Positions 8,223-17,041 of a stretch of 64,000 bases of DNA are shown here, piece by piece. Position 1 is the stretch's first letter, and each line of letters opens with the position of its first letter. A program made the translations under genes and the position numbers. The notes below the pieces were generated by a model. The model did no database searches. It worked only from the letters and a program-made list of their open reading frames with translations, and was not told the DNA's origin. The DNA comes from Chromobacterium phragmitis. Lineage in GTDB: Bacteria > Pseudomonadota > Gammaproteobacteria > Burkholderiales > Chromobacteriaceae. The stretch lies in NCBI RefSeq assembly GCF_003325475.1, contig NZ_CP029495.1:4712001-4776000 (forward strand). Direction: 5' to 3'.

Positions 8223-8884
8223 GCTTCGGCCCGCCCGTAGCGATACCCCAATCCACGCACCGTCTCCACGATGTCCGGCCCCAGCTTGCGCCGCAAATGG
8301 TGGATGTGGACGTTGAGCGCGTTGCTTTCGATCTCCTCGCTGTAGTCGTACAGCCGGTCTTTGAGCTGCTCCGCGCTGAGGATGCGGTCGCGCGCCTGCA
8401 TCAGCGCCGCCAGCAGCGCCAGCTCGCGCCGCGCCAGCGACACCGCCTGTCCGTCGAGCCAGGCCTCGCCGCGCAGCGGGTCCAGCCGCAAGGGGCCGTC
8501 TTCCATCACATCCACGCTGCGGCCGCCGGCGCGGCGCTGCAAGGCGTGCAAGCGCGCCACCAGCTCGTCCAGGTCAAACGGCTTGAGCAGATAATCATCC
8601 GCGCCGGCGCGCAGCCCGGCCACCCGGTCCGCCACGCCGTCGCGGGCGCTGAGCACCAAAATGGGCAAATCCACGCCTTTGGCGCGCAGCCGGGCCAGCA
8701 AGCGCATGCCATCCTCGTCCGGCAGCCCCAGGTCCAAAATCATGGCGTCTGCGTCCAGCGTGGCCAACGCCGCCTCGGCCTGCGCCGCCGTGCCCACTCC
8801 ATCCGCCACCAAGCCATGGGCGCGCAAACCGGCGATGATGCCCAGCGCGATCAACTCATTGTCCTCCACCAGCAATATCCGCAT
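8219..8884 (-). CDS. OmpR-family response regulator (QseB/PmrA subgroup), DsbR-like
   Basis: This 221-residue protein has a receiver domain with phosphorylated D51 (MILDLGLPDEDG), the switch-region VLSARD and the LKPFDLDEL lysine segment. A C-terminal winged-helix DNA-binding domain follows from about residue 125 (ALNVHIHHLRRKLG..GLGYRYG). It is read leftward with the overlapping sensor kinase gene. The probable target site, a TTAA-type direct repeat, lies in the 109-base gap between this gene and dsbD. Confidence 0.9.
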   Translation of the reverse strand: MRILLVEDNELIALGIIAGLRAHGLVADGVGTAAQAEAALATLDADAMILDLGLPDEDGMRLLARLRAKGVDLPILVLSARDGVADRVAGLRAGADDYLLKPFDLDELVARLHALQRRAGGRSVDVMEDGPLRLDPLRGEAWLDGQAVSLARRELALLAALMQARDRILSAEQLKDRLYDYSEEIESNALNVHIHHLRRKLGPDIVETVRGLGYRYGRAEA

Positions 8885-8930
8885 GCCGCCCTCCTTGCCG
8901 CCAAGCTTGCGCGCGGCGGATTATCCCATA

Positions 8931-8947
8931 GTTAACGCCGCCTTAAT
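8931..8947 (+). promoter_or_regulatory. PmrA/QseB-type direct-repeat box in the TCS/dsbD promoter
   Basis: GTTAACGCCGCCTTAAT contains two TTAA half-sites in direct orientation spaced 11 bases apart (xTTAAx-N5-xTTAAx), the known geometry of PmrA-class response regulator boxes. It lies midway between the divergent regulator start (8884) and the dsbD start (8994). The encoded regulator belongs to that class, so autoregulation and dsb activation are plausible. Confidence 0.65.
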
Positions 8948-8993
8948 CCCCCGCCAGCAGGCTTCCCGGCATCCCAACCATGAGGAGATGCCA

Positions 8994-10766
8994 ATGTTGC
9001 GCTTAATCTGGAGCCTGTTCCTGCTCGCGCTGGCGTGGGCCGCGCCCGCCGGCGCGCAAACCGATTTTCTGCCGCCGGAGCAAGCGTTCCGGCTTAGCGT
9101 GGCCGAACTGGGAGACGGCCAGGTCAAGCTGAGCTGGGACATCAGCGACGGCTACTATCTGTACCGCAAGAACATCAAAGTGGAAGCCGTGCCGGCCGGC
9201 GACGCGCCATCGCTGGAAATGCCGGCGGGCCAAATCGTTTCCGACGAATTCTTCGGCGAATCGGAAGTGTACTTCAAGCATCTAGAAGTGCTGGTGCAAG
9301 CCAATCAAGCGCGCCAGCTGCGCATAGGCTGGCAAGGCTGCGCCAAGGCCGGCCTGTGCTATCCGCCGCAAAGCCGCGTGATCACGCTGCAAAACCACGC
9401 GCCGCCAGCCAGCGCCGCAGCTGACATCGCGCCGGGTACCGCCGCAAGCGACGCCAGCGCGCAGGGCGAGGACCAAGCGCTGGCCGACCGGCTGGCGCAA
9501 GCGGGCATCGCCTGGGTGCTGCTGGCCTTTTTCGGCCTGGGCCTGCTGATGACCTTCACCCCCTGCGTGCTGCCTATGGTGCCGATACTCAGCAGCCTGA
9601 TCGTCGGCAGCGGCGCCAGCCCCAAGCGCGGCTTCGCGCTGGCGCTGGCTTTTGTATTGCCGATGGCGCTGACTTACGCCGCGCTGGGCGCGGCCGCCGC
9701 CGCCATGGGGGCCAATCTGCAAGCCGCCCTGCAAACGCCATGGGCGTTAGGCGTGTTCGCAGCCTTGTTCGTCCTGCTGGCGCTGGCGATGTTCGGCGTC
9801 TACGAATTGCAGCTGCCCGCCTTCATCCGCGACCGCCTGAACCAAGCCAGCCAGCGCCAGCAAGGCGGCACCCTTGGCGGCGCGGCCGGCATGGGCGTGT
9901 TGTCGGCCTTGCTGGTGGGCCCGTGCATGACCGCGCCGCTGGCCGGCGCGCTGTTGTACATCAGCGAAAGCGGCGATGTGCTCAAGGGCAGCCTGGCGCT
10001 GCTGGCCATGGGCCTGGGCATGGGCGCGCCGCTGCTGGCGGTGGGCGCGCTGGGGGCCAAGCTGCTGCCGCGTCCTGGCTTGTGGATGAACCGCGTTAAG
10101 GCAGCCTTCGGCTTTGTGCTGCTGGCGATGGCCATCTGGTTCCTGGCGCGGGTGCTGCCCGCCGCCGCCGCGTTGGCCTTGTCCGGCGCGTGGCTGTTCG
10201 CCCTGGCGGTGTGGCTGTTCAGCATCAGCCATCCCTGGCAAGCCAGCGGCCGGCAATGGTTGCTGCGCGGCAGCGCCGTCTTGCTGGGATTGTGGTCTGC
10301 CGCCATGCTGCTGGGCGCGGCCGCCGGCCAAGGCAACCCGCTGCAGCCTTTGGCCTTCTCCCTGTCCTCAAGCGCCGGTGCGCCGGCCTCGGCGATGGAT
10401 GCCTTCACCACACTGCGCAGCCCCGCCGCCTTGCAGCGGGAACTTGACGCCGCCCGCGCCAAGGGGCAATGGACGCTGGTGGACTACTACGCCGACTGGT
10501 GCGTGGCCTGCAAGGAGATCGAGCATGAAGTGTTTGGTGATGCACGCGTGCGACAAGCCTTGGCCGGCATGCGCCTGCTGCGCCCTGACGTCACCGCAGC
10601 CAACGACGACAGCAGCCAGCTGATGGCCTCGCGCCAGGTGTTGGGACCGCCCACCCTGCTGCTGATCGGCCCGGACGGCAAGGAGCGCCGCGCGCAGCGC
10701 ATCATCGGCAAATTGAGCGCCGATGAATTCCTCACCCGTTTGAAACGGGCCAAAGAACAAGGATGA
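8994..10766 (+). CDS. dsbD: thiol:disulfide interchange protein DsbD
   Basis: This 590-residue protein carries electrons from cytoplasmic thioredoxin to periplasmic thiol partners. All three domains are present. The periplasmic alpha domain has GCAKAGLCYPP (C116 and C122). An eight-helix beta domain has its redox cysteines in FTPCVLPM (C191) and GPCMTAP (C311). The C-terminal thioredoxin-like gamma domain has DWCVACK (C503, C506). A signal peptide covers residues 1-21. ATG 8994 was chosen over 8988 because the GAGGAG site gives proper spacing only to 8994. It is the first gene of a dsb operon; its stop overlaps the next start (ATGA). Confidence 0.94.
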   Translation: MLRLIWSLFLLALAWAAPAGAQTDFLPPEQAFRLSVAELGDGQVKLSWDISDGYYLYRKNIKVEAVPAGDAPSLEMPAGQIVSDEFFGESEVYFKHLEVLVQANQARQLRIGWQGCAKAGLCYPPQSRVITLQNHAPPASAAADIAPGTAASDASAQGEDQALADRLAQAGIAWVLLAFFGLGLLMTFTPCVLPMVPILSSLIVGSGASPKRGFALALAFVLPMALTYAALGAAAAAMGANLQAALQTPWALGVFAALFVLLALAMFGVYELQLPAFIRDRLNQASQRQQGGTLGGAAGMGVLSALLVGPCMTAPLAGALLYISESGDVLKGSLALLAMGLGMGAPLLAVGALGAKLLPRPGLWMNRVKAAFGFVLLAMAIWFLARVLPAAAALALSGAWLFALAVWLFSISHPWQASGRQWLLRGSAVLLGLWSAAMLLGAAAGQGNPLQPLAFSLSSSAGAPASAMDAFTTLRSPAALQRELDAARAKGQWTLVDYYADWCVACKEIEHEVFGDARVRQALAGMRLLRPDVTAANDDSSQLMASRQVLGPPTLLLIGPDGKERRAQRIIGKLSADEFLTRLKRAKEQG

Positions 10767-11599
10767 CCATGCTGAGCTTCCACTTAGGCCCGCTGGCCAT
10801 CCCCTCTGCCGCCGCGCTGCTGGGCGGCGCGCTGCTGGCCGCCCATTGCGCGGGCTGGCTGGCCGGCCGCCGCCAGGGCGTCAGCGTGGCCTGCGACCTC
10901 AACGACATGCTGCTATGGGGCGCGCTGGCCGCGCGGCTGGGCTTTATCGCCATCTGGTTCGAACCATACCAGGCGCAGCCCTGGAGCATGCTGGACCTGC
11001 GCGACGGCGGCTTTTCGCTGTGGGCCGGCGCGCTAGGCTCCTTGGCCTTCGCGCTATGGCGCGGCTGGACGCAGCCCGCCCTGCGCCAGCCGCTCACGGC
11101 GGCGCTGCTGGCCGGCGCACTGGTCTACGCATCCGCCCAGGCATGGCTCGCGCGCGAGGACGCGCCGCCGCTCTCCGGCCAAACTCTGCGCAGCTTGTCC
11201 GGCGCCCCCGTTTCGCTGCCGGCCTTGGCGCAGGGACATCCCACAGTGGTGAATCTGTGGGCCAGCTGGTGCCCGCCGTGCCGCCGCGAAATGCCTCTCT
11301 TGCAGAGCGCCCTGCAAAACGAGCCGGACATCCGCTTCGTCTTCGCCAACCAAGGCGAGGACGCCGCTACGGTCAATCAATACCTGCAAACGGAAGGATT
11401 GCGGCTGGGGCATGTGCTGCTCGACCCCAGCAGCGCGCTGGGCGCCGAATACGGCTCCGCCGCGCTGCCCACTACTCTGTTTTTCAATGCGCAAGGCCGC
11501 CTGGCCGCCACCCACTTGGGCGAACTCTCCGCCGCCACGCTGGCCAGCAAGCTGGCTGCGCTGCGCGACGCCCCCCATTCCGCAAAGGACACCCGATGA
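10763..11599 (+). CDS. TlpA/DsbE-like membrane thioredoxin with degenerate Lgt-fold N-terminal domain
   Basis: This 278-residue fusion begins with about 130 residues and several membrane helices that resemble the first part of prolipoprotein diacylglyceryl transferase (LGPLAIPSAAALLG, GWLAGRRQG, ARLGFIAIW). The Lgt segment that normally reads SFHGGL is FSLWAGAL here, so the key histidine is absent and transferase activity is unlikely. The C-terminal half is a TlpA/ResA-type thioredoxin with WASWCPPCRRE (C170, C173) and the cis-proline LPTT. It probably passes electrons from DsbD to DsbG or another periplasmic target. It overlaps both neighbours by 4 bases. Confidence 0.85.
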   Translation: MTMLSFHLGPLAIPSAAALLGGALLAAHCAGWLAGRRQGVSVACDLNDMLLWGALAARLGFIAIWFEPYQAQPWSMLDLRDGGFSLWAGALGSLAFALWRGWTQPALRQPLTAALLAGALVYASAQAWLAREDAPPLSGQTLRSLSGAPVSLPALAQGHPTVVNLWASWCPPCRREMPLLQSALQNEPDIRFVFANQGEDAATVNQYLQTEGLRLGHVLLDPSSALGAEYGSAALPTTLFFNAQGRLAATHLGELSAATLASKLAALRDAPHSAKDTR

Positions 11600-12357
11600 C
11601 CACCTCCCGCCGAAACTGGCTGCTGCCGCTACTGGCCCTGCCGCTTAGCCTGCCCGCGCTAGCCGCACCGGCCAAACCCTTGCCCGCGCCGCTGCGGGCG
11701 CTGGAACAGCAAGGCTATGAAATCCTGGACCGCTTCTCCGCCCCCAGCGGCATGACCGGTTACGCCTCTCTCTACCTGGGCCGGCCGCAAACGATCTACC
11801 TCACCGCGGACGGCAAGCAGGCCATTGTCGGCGCCATGCTGGATGGCAAAGGACAAGTCTGGAATCAGGCTGGCTTGGACAAGCAGTTCAGTGAAACGCT
11901 CTGGCGGCAACTGGAGAACAGTTTCTGGATCGCCGATGGCGATGGCAAGGCGCCTCGCGTGCTCTACGCTTTCACCGACCCCAATTGCCCTTACTGCAAC
12001 AAGTTCTGGAATGACGCCCGCCCCTGGGTCGCTGCCGGAAAAGTGCAAATCCGCCATATCATGGTGGGCATCATCAAACCGGACAGCCCCGGCAAGGCGG
12101 CGGCCATTCTGGGCGACCGCGACCCGGCAGCCGCTTTCGACCGCCACGAGCGGCAACACGCCAGCGGCGGGGTCAAACCATTGGCCCCTATTCCGCCGGC
12201 CATCCAGGCCAAGCTGGACAGCAACCACCGGTTGATGGAGCGCTTCGGCGCGTTCGCCACGCCGATGATTTTCTTCAAGGATGACAAAGGGAAAATGCAG
12301 AAGGTGCAGGGCGCGCCGCCTGCCAGCAGCCTGCGGCAAATCCTGGGGCCCCGCTGA
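11596..12357 (+). CDS. dsbG: thiol:disulfide isomerase/reductase DsbG
   Basis: This 253-residue periplasmic protein has a signal peptide at residues 1-24, a DsbC/DsbG dimerisation domain (about 28-85) and a thioredoxin domain with active site CPYC (C131, C134) and cis-proline TPM near the C-terminus. DsbG guards single cysteines from oxidation and acts as an isomerase, reduced by DsbD. It is the last gene of the dsbD operon, coupled by an ATGA overlap. The motif TDPNCPYC and the length favour DsbG over DsbC. Confidence 0.9.
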   Translation: MTTSRRNWLLPLLALPLSLPALAAPAKPLPAPLRALEQQGYEILDRFSAPSGMTGYASLYLGRPQTIYLTADGKQAIVGAMLDGKGQVWNQAGLDKQFSETLWRQLENSFWIADGDGKAPRVLYAFTDPNCPYCNKFWNDARPWVAAGKVQIRHIMVGIIKPDSPGKAAAILGDRDPAAAFDRHERQHASGGVKPLAPIPPAIQAKLDSNHRLMERFGAFATPMIFFKDDKGKMQKVQGAPPASSLRQILGPR

Positions 12358-12492
12358 CAAGCTGAAGTGCAGCGGCGGCGCGCCGCACAACCGACGCGCC
12401 GCCTCGATGGCAGCCTCATGCCGTTTACCTGGCAATCGGCACGCAAGCGAAAGCCGTTTTCAACGACACGCCGCAGACTATGCGGCTAGAAC

Positions 12493-13149
12493 TTACCGCA
12501 GCAGCGCGAAATACAAGCCGCCGGCCGACAGCAACAGCGCAGCCAAGGCCAGCGCGCCGTGCGCAAAACGCAGGCTAGGCTTCTCACCGGCCATTTTCTT
12601 GTAGCCAGTGAGCATCGGCCCCACCAGATTCTGCTTCTTCACCACCCGGTAGACGACGATGGCGGCGATGTGCAGCGCCACCAGGCCCAACAGGCCGTTG
12701 AACAGCAGCTTGTGGATGCCGGTTGCGGATTCGGCCAGGCCGCTGTCGAGATGCTTGGCCAACGGGCCGTCGTACAGATAGCTGTCCACGTCGGCGGCGA
12801 ACAAGCCAGTCAGCACCTGCGCGGCCAGCGCCAGCAGCATGAGCACCACCATCCAGCCGCCCATCGGATTGTGGCCCGGCGCCTCATGCTCCGGCAATTC
12901 ACCGCGCAGATAGCGCAGGATGGCTTTCGGACCGCGCACGAAGCTGGCAAAACGCGCGGTTTGGCTGCCGATCACGCCCCAGATCAGACGGAACACCAGC
13001 AGCGACGCCAGCGCGACGCCGCAATAGATATGGTATTGCAGCCATTCGCCGCCCTGCTCCGCGCAGTACCACATGGCGCAGAACAATCCCACCAGCGTCC
13101 AGTGGAACAAACGAGTGGGGACATCCCATACCTTGACCTGCTGCGACAT
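12493..13149 (-). CDS. cytochrome b561 domain membrane protein
   Basis: This 218-residue dihaem b-type cytochrome has four to five membrane helices and conserved histidines (VWDVPTRLFHWTLV near residue 17, YHIYCGVAL near 40, TGIHKLLF near 143, ALHIAAIVVYR near 158). Such proteins act as membrane electron carriers and are often encoded beside soluble cytochromes. The ATG at 13149 follows AGGAAAG, whereas the longer open frame would add a non-membrane leader. It is transcribed away from tyrS. Confidence 0.88.
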   Translation of the reverse strand: MSQQVKVWDVPTRLFHWTLVGLFCAMWYCAEQGGEWLQYHIYCGVALASLLVFRLIWGVIGSQTARFASFVRGPKAILRYLRGELPEHEAPGHNPMGGWMVVLMLLALAAQVLTGLFAADVDSYLYDGPLAKHLDSGLAESATGIHKLLFNGLLGLVALHIAAIVVYRVVKKQNLVGPMLTGYKKMAGEKPSLRFAHGALALAALLLSAGGLYFALLR

Positions 13150-13376
13150 CGATTCTTTCCTTTCCTGATTTCCCGCCCGACATTTTGCCGCAATGCGGCA
13201 TCCGGGCAAACCCGCCCATGCTCTCGGTGTGGCCATTCTACGCCTGGAGGCGCAATTCGCTCCATTTTCGGTTAAGATGGGCGTTTTTCCCGGCGACGCG
13301 AAGCGGCGTCGGAACCGCATCCCCTGACGGCCCCGCAACGGGCCGTTGTTTTCTACCGTGTTGGAGACCCAGTCAA

Positions 13377-14651
13377 ATGACGCAAACCGCCCTTCTTCAG
13401 GATCTGGAGGCCCGCGGCCTCATCGCGCAAACCACCGACATGGCCGCGCTGCAAGAACTGCTGAACAAGGAATCGGTTACGCTTTATTGCGGCTTCGACC
13501 CGACGGCGGACAGCCTGCACCTCGGCCATCTGGTGCCGGTTCTCATGCTCAAGCGCTTCCAGCAGGCCGGCCACCGCCCGGTGGCCCTGGTCGGCGGCGC
13601 TACCGGCATGATCGGCGACCCGAGCTTCAAGGCCACCGAACGCAAACTGAACACCCCGGACATCATCGAAGGCTGGGTGGATAAAATCCGCAAGCAGGTG
13701 GAGCCCTTCCTGTCCTTCGAAGGCGGCAACGCCGCCATCATGGCCAACAACTACGACTGGTTCGGCCAGATGGGCGCGCTGGAGTTCCTGCGCGACATCG
13801 GCAAGCATTTCTCGGTCAACGCCATGATCAAGAAGGAAGCCGTGCAACAGCGCATCGCCCGCGAAGACCAGGGCATCTCGTTCACCGAATTCTCCTACAG
13901 CCTGCTGCAGGGCTATGACTTCGCCGAACTGTATCGCCGCCACGGCTGCAAGCTGCAGATCGGCGGCTCCGACCAGTGGGGCAACATCACCGCCGGCACC
14001 GACCTGACCCGCCGCATCCATCAGGCCCAGGTGTACGGCCTGACGCTGCCCTTGATCACCAAGGCCGACGGCACCAAGTTCGGCAAGAGCGAAGGCAACG
14101 CGGTCTGGCTGGACGCGAGCAAAACCTCGCCTTACGCCTTCTACCAGTTCTGGCTTTCCACCGCCGACGCCGACGTGTACAAGTTCCTGCGTTACTTCAC
14201 CTTCCTGTCCGTGGACGAGATCGCCGCCATCGAAGAGGCCGACAAGACCCGCGAGGGCAAGCCGGAAGGCCAGCGCATCCTGGCCGAGCAAGTGACCGCG
14301 CTGGTGCACGGCAAGGCCGCGCTGGAAGCGGCGCAGCGCATCACCCACAGCCTGTTCAGCAACGATCTGTCCAGCCTGACCGCCGACGACTTCGCCCAGC
14401 TGGCGCAGGACGGCCTGCCGACCATCCAGCTGGACAAGCGCGCCAGCGGCCTGATCGACGCGCTGGCCGCCGGCGGCCTGGCCAAGTCCAAGAGCGAGGC
14501 GCGCACCTTCATCCAGAGCGGCGCGGTCAGCGTCAACGGCATCAAGGTGGACAGCCTGGAGCACGCCATCGGCGACGACGAGCGCCTGTTCGGCCAATAC
14601 TCGCTGCTCAAGCGCGGCAAGAAGCTGTACGCGCTGGTGGATTGGCAGTAA
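13377..14651 (+). CDS. tyrS: tyrosyl-tRNA synthetase
   Basis: This 424-residue class I synthetase attaches tyrosine to its tRNA. The HIGH-type motif is HLGH (48-51), the KMSKS-type motif is KFGKS (234-238), and an S4 RNA-binding domain occupies about residues 355-420 (AGGLAKSKSEARTFIQSGAV). The ATG at 13377 follows TTGGAG; an upstream frame from 13185 has no family homology. A strong terminator follows. Confidence 0.96.
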   Translation: MTQTALLQDLEARGLIAQTTDMAALQELLNKESVTLYCGFDPTADSLHLGHLVPVLMLKRFQQAGHRPVALVGGATGMIGDPSFKATERKLNTPDIIEGWVDKIRKQVEPFLSFEGGNAAIMANNYDWFGQMGALEFLRDIGKHFSVNAMIKKEAVQQRIAREDQGISFTEFSYSLLQGYDFAELYRRHGCKLQIGGSDQWGNITAGTDLTRRIHQAQVYGLTLPLITKADGTKFGKSEGNAVWLDASKTSPYAFYQFWLSTADADVYKFLRYFTFLSVDEIAAIEEADKTREGKPEGQRILAEQVTALVHGKAALEAAQRITHSLFSNDLSSLTADDFAQLAQDGLPTIQLDKRASGLIDALAAGGLAKSKSEARTFIQSGAVSVNGIKVDSLEHAIGDDERLFGQYSLLKRGKKLYALVDWQ

Positions 14652-14668
14652 TAAGCCCTCCTGGACAA

Positions 14669-14703
14669 AACAGCCCGGCAAGCAAGCTTGCCGGGCTGTT
14701 TTC
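14669..14703 (+). terminator. Rho-independent terminator after tyrS
   Basis: Fourteen-base perfect arms AACAGCCCGGCAAG / CTTGCCGGGCTGTT with a four-base loop, followed by TTC. It begins 17 bases after the tyrS stop, and its symmetry lets it also serve the convergent methyltransferase gene. Confidence 0.88.
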
Positions 14704-14705
14704 AT

Positions 14706-15524
14706 TCATGCCGCGGAAGGAATGCAAACCGGCCTTATCGCCCACGTGGCCATGAAAGCGGGCAGGTAGCGCTCAATCAGGAAGCGCGGCCGCGGCTGCC
14801 AGGCCTCATGAAAGCCGGCGATCAGAAACCCGGCCGCGGTTTGCCCGCCCAACAATTCTCCCAGGCCATGACCGAACACCAGCGCCTCGCCCCTCGTTCG
14901 CTTCGCCTCCAGCTCGGCTTCGGACAAATGCTCGAGGTCGGAGTATGGAGTAACGAAGCGCGGCCGGATCAGGCCTTGCTCCAGCAACGCCGGATCGCGG
15001 TCGGCGACGAACACCGCCGGGTTGTAAAAGCTGGCCAACAGGCCTCCTCCCGGCCTCAGCACGCGATGGCACTCGCGCCATACCGGCGCCACCTCCGTCA
15101 CATACAGATTGGAGATCGGGTGGAACACGCAATCGAAGCTGGCGTCGGCGAAGCGCGACAAGTCGCGCATGTCCCCCTGCTCCAACCGCAGCGCCAGCCC
15201 CTCGCGCTCGGCCACCTCGCGGTCGCGCGCCAACTGCTCGGCCGACGCGTCCAGCACCGTCACCCGCGCGCCGGCGGCGGCGAGCAGCGGCCCCTGCTGG
15301 CCGCCGCCGGACGCCAGGCACAGGATGTCCAGATCGCGCGCATCGTCGAGCCAGCCCGCCGGCAACGGGTCCGGCGTCAGTCTGGCCAGCACGCGTCCCT
15401 GCCTGGCTTCGGCGATCGCTGCGGCATCCACCGGCCGCGACCACTCGCAATCGGCGCGTGCCTGCTGGTCCCAGGCGGCCTGGTTGTAATGAAAAACATC
15501 AATTTGTTGAACGGCATCGGGCAT
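14706..15524 (-). CDS. SAM-dependent methyltransferase (class I)
   Basis: This 272-residue enzyme has motif I as ILCLASGGGQQGPLLAAAGARVTVLDAS (about 71-98), with the acidic residue binding the SAM ribose, then the methyltransferase-11 blocks GDMRDLSRFADASFDCVFHP and RVLRPGG. The substrate cannot be predicted; the family includes small-molecule and lipid methylases. ATG 15524 is preceded by GGAGG at five bases, so the extra 37 residues of the longer open frame were dropped. It lies downstream of recR in the same direction. Confidence 0.85.
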   Translation of the reverse strand: MPDAVQQIDVFHYNQAAWDQQARADCEWSRPVDAAAIAEARQGRVLARLTPDPLPAGWLDDARDLDILCLASGGGQQGPLLAAAGARVTVLDASAEQLARDREVAEREGLALRLEQGDMRDLSRFADASFDCVFHPISNLYVTEVAPVWRECHRVLRPGGGLLASFYNPAVFVADRDPALLEQGLIRPRFVTPYSDLEHLSEAELEAKRTRGEALVFGHGLGELLGGQTAAGFLIAGFHEAWQPRPRFLIERYLPAFMATWAIRPVCIPSAA

Positions 15525-15577
15525 CTTGACCTCCGCGGGAAAAAGGGAAAGCAATGCCGACGCGCGCGCTGCGCGGA

Positions 15578-15606
15578 ACCGTCCCATCAGACCCGAACGG
15601 GACGGT
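15578..15606. terminator. possible hairpin between recR and the methyltransferase
   Basis: Eight-base arms ACCGTCCC / GGGACGGT enclose a 13-base loop in the 255-base recR-methyltransferase gap. There is no T run on either strand, so termination is doubtful and it may be only an RNA structure. Confidence 0.25.
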
Positions 15607-15779
15607 AAGAATTCGGAACGGATTGTCGAAAACAAGCGATGCGCACGCTCGCACGCGCCGGACGGCGGAACGAATCGGGGAAGGCATCACTTGTTCATGT
15701 CGACAAGACTCCTGCGAAGGAAAACGGGGAAAGGAAGCGGCCATTTTAATGAACCGCCGATGACGGCGCAATATCGAGT

Positions 15780-16376
15780 CTACACGCCCCTGCGCTCGTA
15801 CACCGCCTGCGCCAGGGTGCCCAGGTCGACATACTCCAGCTCGCCGCCCGCCGGCATGCCGCGGGCGATGCGGGTAACCGCCAGGCCGCGCCCCTTGAAC
15901 AGCTCGCTCAGCATATGGGCGGTGACTTCGCCTTCGGCGGTGAAGTTGGTGGCGATCACGATCTCGCCCACCTGTCCGTCCAGCGCGCGCGTCAGCAGCT
16001 TGTCCAGGTTCAGGTCCTTGGGACCAATATTGTCCAATGGCGAGATCCGGCCCATCAGCACGAAATACAGGCCCTCGAAGCATTTGGCCTGCTCCAGCAT
16101 CATCAGGTCGGCCGGCATCTCGACGATGCACAACTGATCCTGGCGGCGGCTCTCGTCAGCGCAGATCGGGCACAGCTCGGACTCGCTGAAAGTATTGCAG
16201 CGCTGGCAATGCGTCAGCCGGGTCAACGCCACGTCCAGCGCGCGCGCCAGCTTGTCGGCGCCCTTCTTGTCCCGCTGCAGCAGGTGGAAAGCCATGCGCT
16301 GGGCGGTTTTCGGGCCCACGCCGGGCAAAACTTTCAAGGCGGAGATCAATTGCTCCAGCGCGGGAGGGTTCTTCAT
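15780..16376 (-). CDS. recR: recombination mediator protein RecR
   Basis: This 198-residue protein (the standard length) works with RecF and RecO to load RecA on gapped DNA. It has an N-terminal helix-hairpin-helix (LPGVGPKTAQRMAFHLL, 17-33), a four-cysteine zinc finger (C57, C60, C69, C72) and a Toprim domain with EGLYFVLMGRISPLDNIGP. ATG 16376 (MKNPPALEQL) matches family N-termini; the longer frame adds unrelated residues. It lies downstream of ybaB and dnaX, the usual dnaX-ybaB-recR order. Confidence 0.95.
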   Translation of the reverse strand: MKNPPALEQLISALKVLPGVGPKTAQRMAFHLLQRDKKGADKLARALDVALTRLTHCQRCNTFSESELCPICADESRRQDQLCIVEMPADLMMLEQAKCFEGLYFVLMGRISPLDNIGPKDLNLDKLLTRALDGQVGEIVIATNFTAEGEVTAHMLSELFKGRGLAVTRIARGMPAGGELEYVDLGTLAQAVYERRGV

Positions 16377-16697
16377 CGACACGGCATCAACCTGGGAAAA
16401 TCGGCCTTGCGGCCGTGAACGGAAATCTTGGCATGCCAGCGGCAACGCAGGCGCGGCCAGTCATGCCGCCAGGCGAACACCGCAGGAGTCAACGCCCGGC
16501 ACGGCGGCGGCCGCCGCCAGCGCGGCGTGAAAGCCACCCGGCCCACCGGCAGGCCGCCAGAGAAAGAGCGCGTCGCCGGCGCCGCCCGGACTGAGCGCAT
16601 CCGCCCACGCCCGCTCTTGCAGGCAAGACAAAGACTGCGCAAGGCGAAATGCCCGAACACGGCGGCGGCGAAAAAGGCCCGTCGCCGGGCCCTGGAA
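16377..16697. other. 320-base gap between ybaB and recR, no convincing gene
   Basis: In most genomes ybaB and recR nearly touch, so this spacing is unusual. A leftward open frame at 16373-16660 (95 codons) is rich in Arg, Pro and Trp, lacks a ribosome binding site and looks like nothing known. The stretch is as GC-rich as its neighbours, and no repeat or hairpin stands out. Confidence 0.4.
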
Positions 16698-17036
16698 TCA
16701 GAAGGGGAGCTTCATCCCGGCCGGAAGGTTCAGGCCGTTGGTGAAGCCCGACATCCGCTCCTGAGTGGTGGACTCGACCTTGCGCACGGCGTCGTTGAAC
16801 GCGGCGGCGATCAGGTCTTCCAGCATTTCCTTGTCTTCCTTGGCGTCGTCCAGCACGCTGTCGTCGATGGCGACGCGCTTGACATCGTGAGAGCAGGTCA
16901 TCACCACCTTGACCATGCCGGCGCCGGACTGGCCTTCCACTTCCACGCGGGCCAGTTCTTCCTGGGCCTTTTTCATGTTTTCCTGCATTTGCTGGGCCTG
17001 TTTCATCAGGCCGGCGATACCAGCTTTACCGAACAT
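16698..17036 (-). CDS. YbaB/EbfC family nucleoid-associated protein
   Basis: This 112-residue DNA-binding protein begins MFGKAGIAGLMKQAQQMQENMKKAQEEL, the typical coiled N-terminus, then has the conserved core GMVKVVMTCSHDVKRVAIDDSVL and ends LPAGMKLPF. Family members form tweezer-shaped dimers that bind DNA. It begins 5 bases after the dnaX stop, so the two are probably co-transcribed and translationally linked. Confidence 0.94.
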   Translation of the reverse strand: MFGKAGIAGLMKQAQQMQENMKKAQEELARVEVEGQSGAGMVKVVMTCSHDVKRVAIDDSVLDDAKEDKEMLEDLIAAAFNDAVRKVESTTQERMSGFTNGLNLPAGMKLPF

Positions 17037-17041
17037 CGCGG

